Origin: CAYVHU01 sp964451415
GTDB taxonomy: Bacteria > Pseudomonadota > Alphaproteobacteria > Rhodospirillales > Magnetovibrionaceae
Reading direction: 5' to 3'
NCBI GenBank assembly: GCA_964451415.1
Contig: CAYVHU010000003.1
Span: 124,001 to 188,000, forward strand
Length of the DNA stretch: 64,000 nucleotides
The first letter of the stretch is position 1. Each line of letters begins with the position of its first letter. The position numbers and the translations under genes are program-made. Below the pieces are notes generated by a model. That model searched no databases. It was not told the origin of the DNA and worked only from the letters and a program-made list of their open reading frames with translations. Shown here one piece after another: positions 1-7,903 of the stretch.

Positions 1-568
1 CGATTCCCGGCGTTTCGCCGCGTAGCGCCGCCACGATGGAGATGACGCCTGCGCCGGAGACGAAGGCGCTCAACGTCAACAGGGCCGGAAAGAATGCGCT
101 ATGCCAGAGGGGCCGGGCTCGTACCACGGTCATTTCCCCGGCAGTGTAGGCGAGCACGGCCACGGCGAATATGGCGCTCCAGGTCCAGACATAACGGCGA
201 TAGGCGGAAAAACGCGCGCCATAAGGGCTGTAAAGCACAACCAGGGCGGCCACACCGGCGACGAAGGCGGGCAGGAACCAGGCCCCCCACCACATGATCG
301 AATCGCTGCTCAGGGTGAGGTAAAAATGCATGAAGCGTGCCGGTTGATGTAGATCGGCGAGCAACGGAAAGGGCGCTGCGATCCCGCACAAGGCGGCGGC
401 GAACAACGCCGGGCGGATCGTGGGCGCGTTTTCATCGCGCAAGGCGGCGATATAGGCAATCAACAAAGCGCCGGTGGCGCTGCCCACCAGAAAAAAGTAC
501 CACACCGCCCAGGGACGCCATGAAAAGCCTGGATCGAAGGAAATAAGATCGACAATGCCGGTTTCCAT
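1..568 (-). CDS. ttrC: NrfD/PsrC-family membrane subunit, probably tetrathionate reductase TtrC (3'-truncated by window edge)
   Basis: Integral membrane quinol-oxidising subunit of a molybdoenzyme complex. I translated it directly from the ATG at 568 on the minus strand; the frame stays open to base 1, so the C-terminal part is outside the window. The roughly 189 visible residues begin METGIVDLISF and contain several hydrophobic segments with the pattern usual for NrfD proteins, for example WAVWYFFLVGSATGALL near the N-terminus. It starts 3 bases after the stop of the iron-sulfur subunit, so the two are co-transcribed. The order B then C, with no catalytic subunit upstream, fits ttrBCA; the molybdopterin subunit would lie beyond the left edge. 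Alternatives are polysulfide reductase PsrC or nitrite reductase NrfD. Confidence 0.7.
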   Translation of the reverse strand, partial: METGIVDLISFDPGFSWRPWAVWYFFLVGSATGALLIAYIAALRDENAPTIRPALFAAALCGIAAPFPLLADLHQPARFMHFYLTLSSDSIMWWGAWFLPAFVAGVAALVVLYSPYGARFSAYRRYVWTWSAIFAVAVLAYTAGEMTVVRARPLWHSAFFPALLTLSAFVSGAGVISIVAALRGETPGI

Positions 569-571
569 GGC

Positions 572-1303
572 TCAAACCTCCTGATGGGTGTCTTGGGTGC
601 GCAAGCGCCGCGCGCCGGCATGTGCTTCGACGCGGTCTTGAAGGCGTCCGTCGAGGCCGATGTAGTACACCTGCGGGCGCGTTCCCATTTGCGGGCGCAA
701 CACGTCCACTTTTTGTTTTCGGATCAGCTTGGAGACTTGTGTCTCGGAGTCCTTCAAATCGCCGAAGACCCGTGCTCCGCCGACGCACGTTTCGACGCAG
801 GCTGGCAAAAGTCCCACGCTCACACGCTGCACGCAGAAGGTGCATTTGTCGGCGATGCCCGTTTCCTTGTTGATGAAACGCGCATCGTACGGACAGGCCT
901 GAACGCAATACCCGCAGCCTACGCATTGTTCGGAATCGATCACCACCGTGCCGTCTTTTTGCTGGTAGGTCGCTTCGACCGGGCACACCGGGATGCAGAC
1001 CGGATTTTCGCAGTGATTGCATAAACGCGGCAGGACCGCCATTCCCGGTCCCTTGTCGGTGGGCACCTCGTAGGTGCTGACCTCGGTACGGTGCTGGCCT
1101 GTGGGGACGGCGTTTTCCATGGTGCACGAAACCGTGCAGGCCTGACAACCGATGCATTTTCGCAAATCGATGACCATCCCCCAGCGCGCGGTGTGCTTTG
1201 AAGACGGTGTTTGCGGTTGGGGCGTGGCGGCCGATGCCGGCAATGCCGCCAATCCGAGGGCGGCAAAAGCACTGAAAGATAAAATTTCGCGTCTGTTTTT
1301 CAT
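572..1303 (-). CDS. ttrB: Four-cluster ferredoxin subunit, tetrathionate reductase TtrB-like
   Basis: Electron-transfer subunit of a periplasmic molybdoenzyme. The start MKNRREILSF is chosen because AAGGAG lies 10 bases upstream; the N-terminus carries a twin-arginine pair followed by a hydrophobic stretch ending in PASAA, so export by Tat is expected. Sixteen cysteines in four groups (CIGCQACTVSC, CNHCENPVCIPVC, CVGCGYCVQAC, CTFC...CVETC) should bind four [4Fe-4S] clusters. Segments such as LPRLCNHC, CPYDARFIN and CVGGARV, and the C-terminal QEV, agree closely with what I remember of Salmonella TtrB. NrfC and PsrB share the fold, so substrate assignment rests on this resemblance and on the B-C gene order. 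The length, 243 residues, is normal. Confidence 0.75.
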   Translation of the reverse strand: MKNRREILSFSAFAALGLAALPASAATPQPQTPSSKHTARWGMVIDLRKCIGCQACTVSCTMENAVPTGQHRTEVSTYEVPTDKGPGMAVLPRLCNHCENPVCIPVCPVEATYQQKDGTVVIDSEQCVGCGYCVQACPYDARFINKETGIADKCTFCVQRVSVGLLPACVETCVGGARVFGDLKDSETQVSKLIRKQKVDVLRPQMGTRPQVYYIGLDGRLQDRVEAHAGARRLRTQDTHQEV

Positions 1304-1386
1304 GGAGCGCAACTCCTTGCATTCGGACCGAGGCTCAAAGTTTGCGGCCCGACCATCTGTGAACACCGTAAACCTTCATAATACAC

Positions 1387-1433
1387 ATTATAATTGGATA
1401 TTTCGTATACCCACCTAAGGGAAAACCCCTAGG
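1387..1433 (-). promoter_or_regulatory. Candidate ttrB promoter with an inverted repeat just upstream
   Basis: On the minus strand a TATAAT hexamer occupies 1392-1387. No good -35 is present at the expected distance (GGTGGG). An imperfect inverted repeat, CCTAAGGG-AAAA-CCCCTAGG, occupies 1414-1433. Its centre is about 43 bases upstream of the start point implied by the -10, where an activator could sit. The same repeat could instead be a weak terminator hairpin for the nuclease gene ending at 1464; it lacks a T-run. Confidence 0.35.
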
Positions 1434-1463
1434 CGGGGCCTGTGTTTTCCGATGGTGGTAGCG

Positions 1464-1955
1464 TTAATGTTTCCGATTGGCGCGGCGCCATGCCCACGGT
1501 TTTTGGCAGAGGCCGGCCCAGATGCCGATTTTCCGTTCACGGGCCCGGTTTTCGGCATTGATGTATCGTTTGGAATACTTTCTGTAGGCCAGCGCCCATC
1601 CCGTCGCGACCATGGCTTTGTTGATGTTGCGCCCACCCACGGAACAGGTGGAGACGAATCGTCCGTAGCGGTCGCGGGTTTCGACTCGGCAGCTCGCCGT
1701 CTTGCCTTGGGCGAGGGCGCGCAGCCGGGCTGCGGCTTTTTGCCCGGCCATCCACTTGTTATCGGCCCCCAGGCGACAGGCCTGCGCCCATTCCGGCGCA
1801 TCAATGCCGGCAAGACGGATTTCTTTTCCCCTCACGAACACACTGTCGCCGTCCAGTACGCGCACGGTGCCGGTGATGGTTTGCGCGGCCCGGGCGATCC
1901 CGTTAAGGCTTAGAATGACGAAACAGAAGATCGCGATGCTGTACGTCTTGCTCAT
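1464..1955 (-). CDS. Secreted thermonuclease-family (SNase-like) protein
   Basis: Predicted secreted or periplasmic nuclease of the staphylococcal nuclease-like superfamily. From the start MSKTYSIAIF a signal peptide runs to about residue 23 (NGIARA). The SNase core follows: VRVLDGDSVFVRGKEIRLAG, then GIDAPE, the RDRYGRFVSTC strand, and the C-terminal NKAMVATGWALAYRKYSKRY and GIWAG motifs that are usual in bacterial thermonuclease homologues. The mature protein of about 140 residues is typical. A longer start at 2006 is possible but would bury the signal peptide. It lies 47 bases downstream of ackA on the same strand and may be read through from that operon. Confidence 0.8.
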   Translation of the reverse strand: MSKTYSIAIFCFVILSLNGIARAAQTITGTVRVLDGDSVFVRGKEIRLAGIDAPEWAQACRLGADNKWMAGQKAAARLRALAQGKTASCRVETRDRYGRFVSTCSVGGRNINKAMVATGWALAYRKYSKRYINAENRARERKIGIWAGLCQKPWAWRRANRKH

Positions 1956-2002
1956 GGGCGTGCAGTGTAACGTAAAACGTGTAAAACTCAAAAAATCAGA
2001 CT

Positions 2003-3184
2003 TCATCCGCGCCCCGTGACCCTCAGCGTATGTTTTGCGATCATCAGCTCTTCATCGGTTGGGATGACAAAGACTTCAACGGGACTTTCGGGTTCGTTGA
2101 TGCGCTCGAGTCCCCGTGCGTTCGCCGCAAAATCCAGACGGATGCCCAGCCAGTCGGCGTTGCGGCACACGCCTTCGCGAATAATACTTGCGTGTTCTCC
2201 GATTCCGCCGGTGAAGACCAGCACGTCGATGCCGCCGAGCGCTGCCGCAAGGGAACCGAGTTCGCGCCCGATGCGGTAGACGAACAAATCCACGGCCTCT
2301 TTGGCTTCTGCGGTTCGGCTATCCAGAAGAACGTGCATATCGTCGCTGAGCCCTGAGACGCCAAGCAGCCCGCAGCGGCGGTAAAGAAGGTCCGTCAGGG
2401 CTTCGTAGTCCATCCCCTTTTCCTTGATCAGGTATAGGATCACACCGGGATCGAGCGTGCCGCAACGCCGTCCCATGGGCAGCCCGTCAAGGGCGCTGAA
2501 GCCCATTGTCGTGGCGAGGCTGCGCCCTTCGCGCATGGCGCACATGCTGGCGCCGTGTCCCAGATGGGCGACGATCACGCGGCCCTTGGCGGCGGCGGTA
2601 TGGCGCGGTAGAACGCCGGCTATATATTCATAGGACAGACCATGGAATCCGTAGCGGCGCACGCCTTCGTCGCGCAGGGCGCGCGGCAGCGCGAAGCTTG
2701 TCGCCAGCGATGGGTTGGTGCGGTGAAAGGCGGTATCGAAACAGGCCACCTGCGCCACGTCCGGGACGAAGGCCGCCACGGCCCTGACGGCGCTCAGGTT
2801 GTGCGGCTGGTGGTGCGGGGCGAGGGGGACGAGCTTTTCCAGACGTTCCATGACCCCCTCATCAATGAGGACAGGTGCGGTGAAGTCCGTGCCGCCATGA
2901 ACGACGCGATGTCCGACGCCCACCAGCGAAAGTCCTGCCGTGTGTTCGTCGATCCAGTCCAAGATCCGTTGCACAAGCTGTTCGTGGTTCCATGTGGTGG
3001 GAAGGTTTTGTGGTTCGGGCACGTCGTTCGCCGTCTCGCGAACGGTGAGTTGCGGTGCCGTGCCGATGCTCCTGATCTCGCCGTCGATGAGGGGCGTCGG
3101 CGTTGCGGTGTCGGCCTGCGCTTCATAGAGGGCGAACTTGATGCTCGATGAGCCGACGTTGAGTGTGAGGATCGCCTCCGTCAT
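2003..3184 (-). CDS. ackA: Acetate kinase
   Basis: Interconverts acetyl phosphate plus ADP with acetate plus ATP in the cytoplasm. The start MTEAILTLNVGSSSIKF is chosen because the phosphate-binding LNVGSSSIKF motif sits at the N-terminus as in the family, and the ATG overlaps the stop of the preceding gene in an ATGA. Other landmarks are GHRVVHGG, CFDTAFH, RYGFHGLSYEYI, VAHLGHGASMCA, TMGFSALDGLPMGRRCGTLDPG and FTGGIGEHA. The length of 393 residues is normal. It is the last core gene of a phaC-fabI-pta-ackA operon, so it probably works with the phosphotransacetylase next door to make ATP and acetate from acyl-CoA released during polymer turnover. Confidence 0.96.
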   Translation of the reverse strand: MTEAILTLNVGSSSIKFALYEAQADTATPTPLIDGEIRSIGTAPQLTVRETANDVPEPQNLPTTWNHEQLVQRILDWIDEHTAGLSLVGVGHRVVHGGTDFTAPVLIDEGVMERLEKLVPLAPHHQPHNLSAVRAVAAFVPDVAQVACFDTAFHRTNPSLATSFALPRALRDEGVRRYGFHGLSYEYIAGVLPRHTAAAKGRVIVAHLGHGASMCAMREGRSLATTMGFSALDGLPMGRRCGTLDPGVILYLIKEKGMDYEALTDLLYRRCGLLGVSGLSDDMHVLLDSRTAEAKEAVDLFVYRIGRELGSLAAALGGIDVLVFTGGIGEHASIIREGVCRNADWLGIRLDFAANARGLERINEPESPVEVFVIPTDEELMIAKHTLRVTGRG

Positions 3185-4590
3185 CGTTCGTGCGGAGCAT
3201 TGCGATGCTGGTGAATGAGGGCCGCAATCGCGCATGAGGTCAGTCGGCTTTGGACGCTGTCGGAGCGGCTGGTCATGACGATCGGTACCCGCGCGCCGAT
3301 GACGACGCCCGCGGCGTCGGCGTCGGCGAGATACTCAAGCTGCTTGGCCAGGATGTTGCCGGCCTCGACGTCCGGGGCCACCAGAATATCGGCATAACCG
3401 GCGACTGCGGAATCGATTCCTTTTGCCCGTGCCGCTTCCGGCGAGATCGCGTTGTCGAAGGCGAGGGGGCCATCCACGATGGCTCCCGTGATCTGTTTGC
3501 GTTCGGCCATTTTGCAGATGGCCGCGGCCTCGATGGTCGAGGGGATTTTCGGTGTCACCATCTCCAGTGCGGACAAGATTGCGACCTTGGGGGTCGTAAA
3601 GCCCAAGGCGTGCGCCATGTCGATGGCGTTTTGTACGATATCGCGCTTGTCCTCCAGACTCGGATTGATGTTGATGGCGCCGTCGGTGATGAAGAGCGGG
3701 CGTCCGAAGGCGGGAACGTCGAGCACGAAGACGTGGCTCATGCGCCGTTCGGTGCGCAGGGCGTTTGCCGTGTGCACAATGGGGTGCATGAACTCATCGG
3801 TGTGCAGGCTGCCTTTCATCAAGGCGTGGACCTCACCTTTTCGTGCCATCTCGACCGCCTTTGCGGCGGCGGCGGCGGAATGTGCGCACGCCACGAGGCG
3901 ATAAGGAGAAAGGTCCAGGCCGGCTTCTTTTGCGATGGTGCGGATCTTGTGTTCGGGACCGATCAGGACGGGCGTAATGAGATTCGCCTGCGCCGCCGCC
4001 AGCGCGCCGCCCAGCGAATTCGCATCCACCGGGTGGACGACGGCGGTGAGGATGGGCTCCAGGGGATCTGCCATGGCTATCATATGGCGGAACTTCGCAC
4101 CGTGTTCCTCGATCCGCACTTCCGGAAGCGTAATCCGTCGCCGTTTGATTTTCTCCGTGGGGGCGATGACGAGGGCGCTGCCGTCGATCACGATCTTGCC
4201 GTCTTGTTTGGCGCATGTGCACGCGAATGTGATGCGGTGGTGCTTTTCGTCTTTTTCGCGGGCCGTGACGGTGACGTTCACCGTGTCGCCCAATCCGATT
4301 GGCCCCAAAAAACGCAGGCTCTGGTCAAGGTAGATCGTCCCCGGCCCCGGAAGTTCGGTGCCGAGCACCGTGGAGATGAGGGCGCCGCCCCACATGCCGT
4401 GGGCGATGACCTTGTGGAACATGTCGCTCTTGGCGAACTCGGGATCCACATGCGCGGGGTTGACGTCGCCCGACATGACGGCGAAGAGTTCGATGTCGCG
4501 TTGCGCCAGTTTTCGCGTCAGGCCGGCACTGTCGCCGATCTTAATTTCATCGAAGGTGCGGTTTTCGATACAGTCTATTCCAATATCCAT
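3181..4590 (-). CDS. Bifunctional MaoC-like hydratase / phosphate acetyltransferase (PtaB-type)
   Basis: Fusion of an N-terminal MaoC/(R)-specific enoyl-CoA hydratase-like hot-dog domain (about residues 10-140, including SGDVNPAHVDPEFA and the HGMWGGALIS helix) with a C-terminal phosphate acetyl/butyryltransferase domain (about 160-460, with DGPLAFDNAIS, KGIDSAVAGYADILVAPD and PIVMTSRSDS). The second domain transfers an acyl group between CoA and phosphate, supplying acetyl phosphate to AckA. The protein has 469 residues. It overlaps ackA by 4 bases and lies 12 bases downstream of fabI. This fusion is known in alphaproteobacteria. Whether the first domain is active as a hydratase cannot be told from sequence alone, although the D..H motif is present. 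Confidence 0.9.
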   Translation of the reverse strand: MDIGIDCIENRTFDEIKIGDSAGLTRKLAQRDIELFAVMSGDVNPAHVDPEFAKSDMFHKVIAHGMWGGALISTVLGTELPGPGTIYLDQSLRFLGPIGLGDTVNVTVTAREKDEKHHRITFACTCAKQDGKIVIDGSALVIAPTEKIKRRRITLPEVRIEEHGAKFRHMIAMADPLEPILTAVVHPVDANSLGGALAAAQANLITPVLIGPEHKIRTIAKEAGLDLSPYRLVACAHSAAAAAKAVEMARKGEVHALMKGSLHTDEFMHPIVHTANALRTERRMSHVFVLDVPAFGRPLFITDGAININPSLEDKRDIVQNAIDMAHALGFTTPKVAILSALEMVTPKIPSTIEAAAICKMAERKQITGAIVDGPLAFDNAISPEAARAKGIDSAVAGYADILVAPDVEAGNILAKQLEYLADADAAGVVIGARVPIVMTSRSDSVQSRLTSCAIAALIHQHRNAPHER

Positions 4591-4602
4591 GGCAAGGCTC
4601 CG

Positions 4603-5367
4603 TTAGTCCACGATGTGATAGCCGGCATCGACATAAATGGTGTCACCGGTTATTGAGCGTCCCTTGTCGCTGATTAGGAACGCGGCCAGTTCTCCGACAT
4701 CGTTGATGCTTACCAATCGGTGCTCGGGGGCTTTGGTGGCGGCTTTTTCCATAAGGTGATCGAAGTGTGCGATCCCCGATGCCGCACGGGTCTTTAACGG
4801 TCCCGGCGAGATCGTATTGACGCGGATGCCCTGGGCCCCCAGTTCTGCGGCAAGATACCGGGCGGTGGCTTCGAGGGCGGCTTTGACCGGTCCCATGATG
4901 TTGTAAAGATCGACGACCTTCTCTGCACCGTAGTAGGTCATGGACAAAAGACAGCCGCCGTTCGTCATGAGCGGCTCGGCAAGCCTCGCCATGCGGATGA
5001 AAGAGTGGACGGAAACGTCCATGGCCCGGGAGAACCCTTCCTTCGAACAATCGACGACCCGTCCGTGAAGATCGTCTTTCGGTGCGAAGGCGATGGAATG
5101 CAAAACGAAATCCAGGCCTCCCCAGCGGCTGCGAATGCGTTCGTAAAGCGCTTCCATTTCACCGGGAATCGAAACATCGCAGGGCATGATGAGCGGGCAA
5201 TCCAGTCCTTCGGCAAGGGGGCGAACGTAGGGCTCGGCCTTCGCGTTCAGATAGGTGACCGCAAGCTCCGCGCCTTCGCGGTGCATTGCTGCGGCGCAGC
5301 CGTAAGCGATACTGTGTTCATTCGCGATCCCGAGAATGAGACCTTTTTTGCCGTGCAGCATGGACAT
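4603..5367 (-). CDS. fabI: Enoyl-[acyl-carrier-protein] reductase FabI
   Basis: NADH-dependent enoyl-ACP reductase of type II fatty acid synthesis, 254 residues. The SDR-type dinucleotide motif is in its FabI form, GIANEHSIAYGCA, near residue 13. The catalytic Tyr-x6-Lys occurs as YNIMGPVK after TYYGAEKVVDL. RVNTISPGPLKTRAASGI and the C-terminal GDTIYVDAGYHIV are typical. It lies between phaC (9 bases upstream) and the MaoC/Pta gene, so it shares their transcript. Many alphaproteobacteria carry a second fabI elsewhere; this copy's position suggests a role tied to polymer and acyl-CoA metabolism, which is inference. Confidence 0.95.
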   Translation of the reverse strand: MSMLHGKKGLILGIANEHSIAYGCAAAMHREGAELAVTYLNAKAEPYVRPLAEGLDCPLIMPCDVSIPGEMEALYERIRSRWGGLDFVLHSIAFAPKDDLHGRVVDCSKEGFSRAMDVSVHSFIRMARLAEPLMTNGGCLLSMTYYGAEKVVDLYNIMGPVKAALEATARYLAAELGAQGIRVNTISPGPLKTRAASGIAHFDHLMEKAATKAPEHRLVSINDVGELAAFLISDKGRSITGDTIYVDAGYHIVD

Positions 5368-5376
5368 AGCGTGTTC

Positions 5377-7143
5377 CTATTTTTCGATGACGTAAGTTCC
5401 TGGCGCATCACACAGCGGCGCAAATTCGCTTTTGCCCCCGCCCATGGCGGGAGGGGCGAGCCGTGCGCCGGAGTGCCCGGCCAGCCATGCTTGCCACGCC
5501 GGCCACCATGAGCCATCGCGCTCCTTCGTTGAGGCGAACCACTCGTCCGGCGCGATGTAGGGTTCGCCGTCATGTCTGGTGGCGATGCGATGGTGTCGGC
5601 GCGGGTGGCCGGGTTCGCTGATGATGCCCGCGTTATGGCCGCCGCTGGTCAGCAGGAACGTCACGTCCGTATCCGAAAACAGGTTGATCTTGTAGACGGA
5701 TTTCCAAGGCGCAACGTGGTCTCTCTCGGTGCCCACCGCAAAGATCGGGGCGTGGATATCCGTCAGCGCGGCAGGTTTGCCCCCGACGGTGTAGCGGCCT
5801 GCGGCGAGATCGTTCTTCAAGAACAGCCTTCTTAAATATTCCGAGTGCATGCAAAACGGCATGCGGGTCGCATCCGCATTCCAGGCCATGAGATCGCTCA
5901 TTGGCGTCCGCTCGCCCATCAGGTACTCGTGGACCATCCGCGACCAGATCAGATCGTTCGAGCGCAACAGCTGGAAAGTTCCGACCATTTGTTTGGCGTC
6001 GAGATACCCTTGATCCCACATCAGGTCTTCCAGATAGGCAACCTGGCTCTGGTCGATGAACAGCATCAGTTCGCCGGCCTCGGTGAAGTCCGTCTGCGCG
6101 GCGCATAAGGTGAGCGATTTGAGCCAGTCCCTGGCGTCGCGGTCCAGTACCGCGGCCGCAATCGCAAGCAATGTGCCGCCAAGGCAGTAGCCGAGCGCAT
6201 GAACCTGCCGTTGCGGGACAATCGCGCGCACGGCCTCCAGCGCCTGCATGATGCCGTACTGGAGATAGTCGTCCATGGTGAGGTTGCGGTCTTTCTCGTG
6301 CGGGTTTTTCCACGAGATCATGAACACGCTATAGCCCTGGTCGACCAGATACTTGACCATGGAGTTGTCGGGCGAGAGGTCCAAAATGTAGTATTTCATG
6401 ATCCAGGCGGGGACGATCAGGATCGGCTCGGGGTGAACCGTTTCGGTCGTCGGCGCATATTGGATCAACTCTATCAAGCGGTTGCGATAGACCACCTTGC
6501 CGGGGGTGATGGCGACCTCTTTGCCGACGCGAAATTTATGGGCGCCCACGGGCGGTTCTTGCAAGACGGCGCGTTTCCAGTCTTCCAGAAAATGCTGGAA
6601 CCCGCGGACCAGGTTCATGCCCCCTTGTTGCGCTGTGGTCGTCAGGACCTCGGGGTTTGTGATCGCGAAGTTGGAAGGCGAAAACGCATCGAGAAGCTGC
6701 CGGGCGGAGAAGGCGACGACGTTTTGATGGTGCTCGCTGACACCCACCACACCGAGCGTGGCATTGTGCCACCATTGTTGAAGCAAAAGGAAAGACTGAG
6801 ACCACGCGACATAGGGCATCTGCCGCCATTGTGGCGCGCGGAAACGGCGGTCCTGCGGCAGCGGCTCAATACAAATGGTGCTGTTTTTTTCGCCGTCTTT
6901 CTCTTTGTCGGCGGCGCAAAGTGCAAGGTGTGCGAGATAAACGTTGAATTTGATACTCTTGCGGAGAGCTTTTTGCACGAGTTCCGCCTGCTTGCCCGGA
7001 GAGTTCGCAAGGTGCACGGCCCAGTCCAGATAGGCGAGTATCGCGGCGGCGGGAGAAATGCCTCCCGTCAGACGGTTTTCATTGGCGTGAAGGATGCGAT
7101 CGAAAGGATCAACACGGCTTCTGGATGCGGGCCATTCGCTCAT
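5377..7143 (-). CDS. phaC: Poly(3-hydroxyalkanoate) synthase, class I type
   Basis: Polymerises (R)-3-hydroxyacyl-CoA into storage granules. The 588 residues have the class I architecture: an N-terminal PhaC domain (about 70-240), then an alpha/beta-hydrolase core. The lipase-like box is GYCLGG with the nucleophilic Cys at residue 320; the C-terminal catalytic His lies in SGGHNAGIIS. Other family blocks are PAWIMKYYILDLSP, YSVFMISWKNP and WNADATRMP. It is the first gene of a tight operon with fabI, MaoC/pta and ackA, linking polymer synthesis to acyl-CoA and acetyl phosphate. No phasin, phaA or phaB gene is visible nearby. Confidence 0.95.
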   Translation of the reverse strand: MSEWPASRSRVDPFDRILHANENRLTGGISPAAAILAYLDWAVHLANSPGKQAELVQKALRKSIKFNVYLAHLALCAADKEKDGEKNSTICIEPLPQDRRFRAPQWRQMPYVAWSQSFLLLQQWWHNATLGVVGVSEHHQNVVAFSARQLLDAFSPSNFAITNPEVLTTTAQQGGMNLVRGFQHFLEDWKRAVLQEPPVGAHKFRVGKEVAITPGKVVYRNRLIELIQYAPTTETVHPEPILIVPAWIMKYYILDLSPDNSMVKYLVDQGYSVFMISWKNPHEKDRNLTMDDYLQYGIMQALEAVRAIVPQRQVHALGYCLGGTLLAIAAAVLDRDARDWLKSLTLCAAQTDFTEAGELMLFIDQSQVAYLEDLMWDQGYLDAKQMVGTFQLLRSNDLIWSRMVHEYLMGERTPMSDLMAWNADATRMPFCMHSEYLRRLFLKNDLAAGRYTVGGKPAALTDIHAPIFAVGTERDHVAPWKSVYKINLFSDTDVTFLLTSGGHNAGIISEPGHPRRHHRIATRHDGEPYIAPDEWFASTKERDGSWWPAWQAWLAGHSGARLAPPAMGGGKSEFAPLCDAPGTYVIEK

Positions 7144-7246
7144 TGCTGTCCTCCGAGACCCAAATGAGCTTCAAGCCCATCGAGAGCGCTCTGCTGCCGG
7201 CCCCGTGTGATATTGGCCCGCCAGACTTGAGTATAAGCAAAAAATG

Positions 7247-7257
7247 CTGCAACGCAA
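7247..7257. promoter_or_regulatory. Possible PhaR-like operator upstream of phaC
   Basis: CTGC-AAC-GCAA, one mismatch from the CTGC-N3-GCAG consensus I recall for alphaproteobacterial PhaR repressors, lies 104 bases upstream of the phaC start. The rest of 7144-7327 shows no gene. One short imperfect match is weak evidence. Confidence 0.25.
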
Positions 7258-7327
7258 CACGCTGTCCTTCGAGCCTCCGCCCAAGAGGCTCTAAAACCCC
7301 TTTAACCCATTGAGTAACAATAACAAT

Positions 7328-7364
7328 AAAAAAAAAGAGGCCGCCGATGTGGCGACCTCTTCTT
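7328..7364 (-). terminator. Rho-independent terminator of the tRNA transcript
   Basis: Read on the minus strand: a ten-base-pair stem, AGAGGTCGCC with GGCGGCCTCT (one T-G pair), loop ACATC, followed by nine T. It lies 4 bases beyond the CCA end of tRNA-Asn. Confidence 0.85.
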
Positions 7365-7367
7365 AAA

Positions 7368-7443
7368 TGGCTCCGGCGGCAGGACTCGAACCTGCGACAA
7401 GGCGATTAACAGTCGCCTGCTCTACCAACTGAGCTACGCCGGA
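7368..7443 (-). tRNA. tRNA-Asn (anticodon GTT)
   Basis: The minus-strand sequence folds as a complete tRNA: acceptor stem TCCGGCG with CGCCGGA, D-arm GCTCAGTTGGTAGAGC, anticodon stem-loop GGCGACTGTTAATCGCC with anticodon GTT, T-arm GCAGGTTCGAACCTGC, and an encoded CCA. It is followed by a strong terminator. The upstream tRNA-Cys on the same strand, 41 bases away, suggests a shared precursor. Confidence 0.96.
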
Positions 7444-7484
7444 TCAGGCGGACTCAACGAGGATCTTCGCCGTTCAGGACGTGA

Positions 7485-7558
7485 TGGAGGCGCGGACCGG
7501 AATCGAACCGGTGTACACGGCTTTGCAGGCCGCTGCGTAGCCACTCCGCCACCGCGCC
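7485..7558 (-). tRNA. tRNA-Cys (anticodon GCA)
   Basis: Minus strand. The acceptor stem GGCGCGG pairs with CCGCGCC, the discriminator is T followed by an encoded CCA, the anticodon loop CTGCAAA has anticodon GCA, and the T-arm is CCGGTTCGATTCCGG. All four arms can be formed. Confidence 0.96.
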
Positions 7559-7903
7559 ATCATGCCGGCCCCACCACGTCGCTTCGGTGCCCACCACGCC
7601 GCTTGGCGCATGGGCTCTCCTCGCGAGAGCGCTGGAACATAGACCGGGGCTTCGCCACGGTCAAGCGTGCGCACCGGCGTTGGGGCATTTTTTTTATGCC
7701 GTCTTCTTGGATGTTGCCAGGACCTTGAAACGGCGCAATTTCAGGGGCTTTTTCCTGGTATGATGATCTTTGGTATTGTCTCCATTGTCCCATTGTCCCC
7801 GGTGGCCGCCTCGCGCTATAGTGCGGTCGTGTATCGCTTGAAGATTCCCTGGGTCCCATTTTAAAAAAAAGGCCCAATTTCCAATTTTTAAGGAGCCGTG
7901 TCC
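7559..7903 (+). promoter_or_regulatory. Intergenic region with a candidate promoter for the plus-strand pcm-like to valS run
   Basis: No gene is supported in these 345 bases, which also hold the minus-strand tRNA promoter. A candidate sigma-70 promoter is TTGTCC (7793-7798), an 18-base spacer and TATAGT (7817-7822). The -35 overlaps a small direct repeat, ATTGTCTCC-ATTGTCCC-ATTGTCCCC, at 7775-7800. AAGGAG at 7890-7895 serves the downstream start codon. Confidence 0.4.

Noticed and set aside
3250..4656. 468-codon open frame on the plus strand opposite the MaoC/Pta gene
   Set aside because: Antisense shadow of a clearly recognised gene in high-GC DNA; translation has no family features and odd composition (many His, Arg, Gly, Val).
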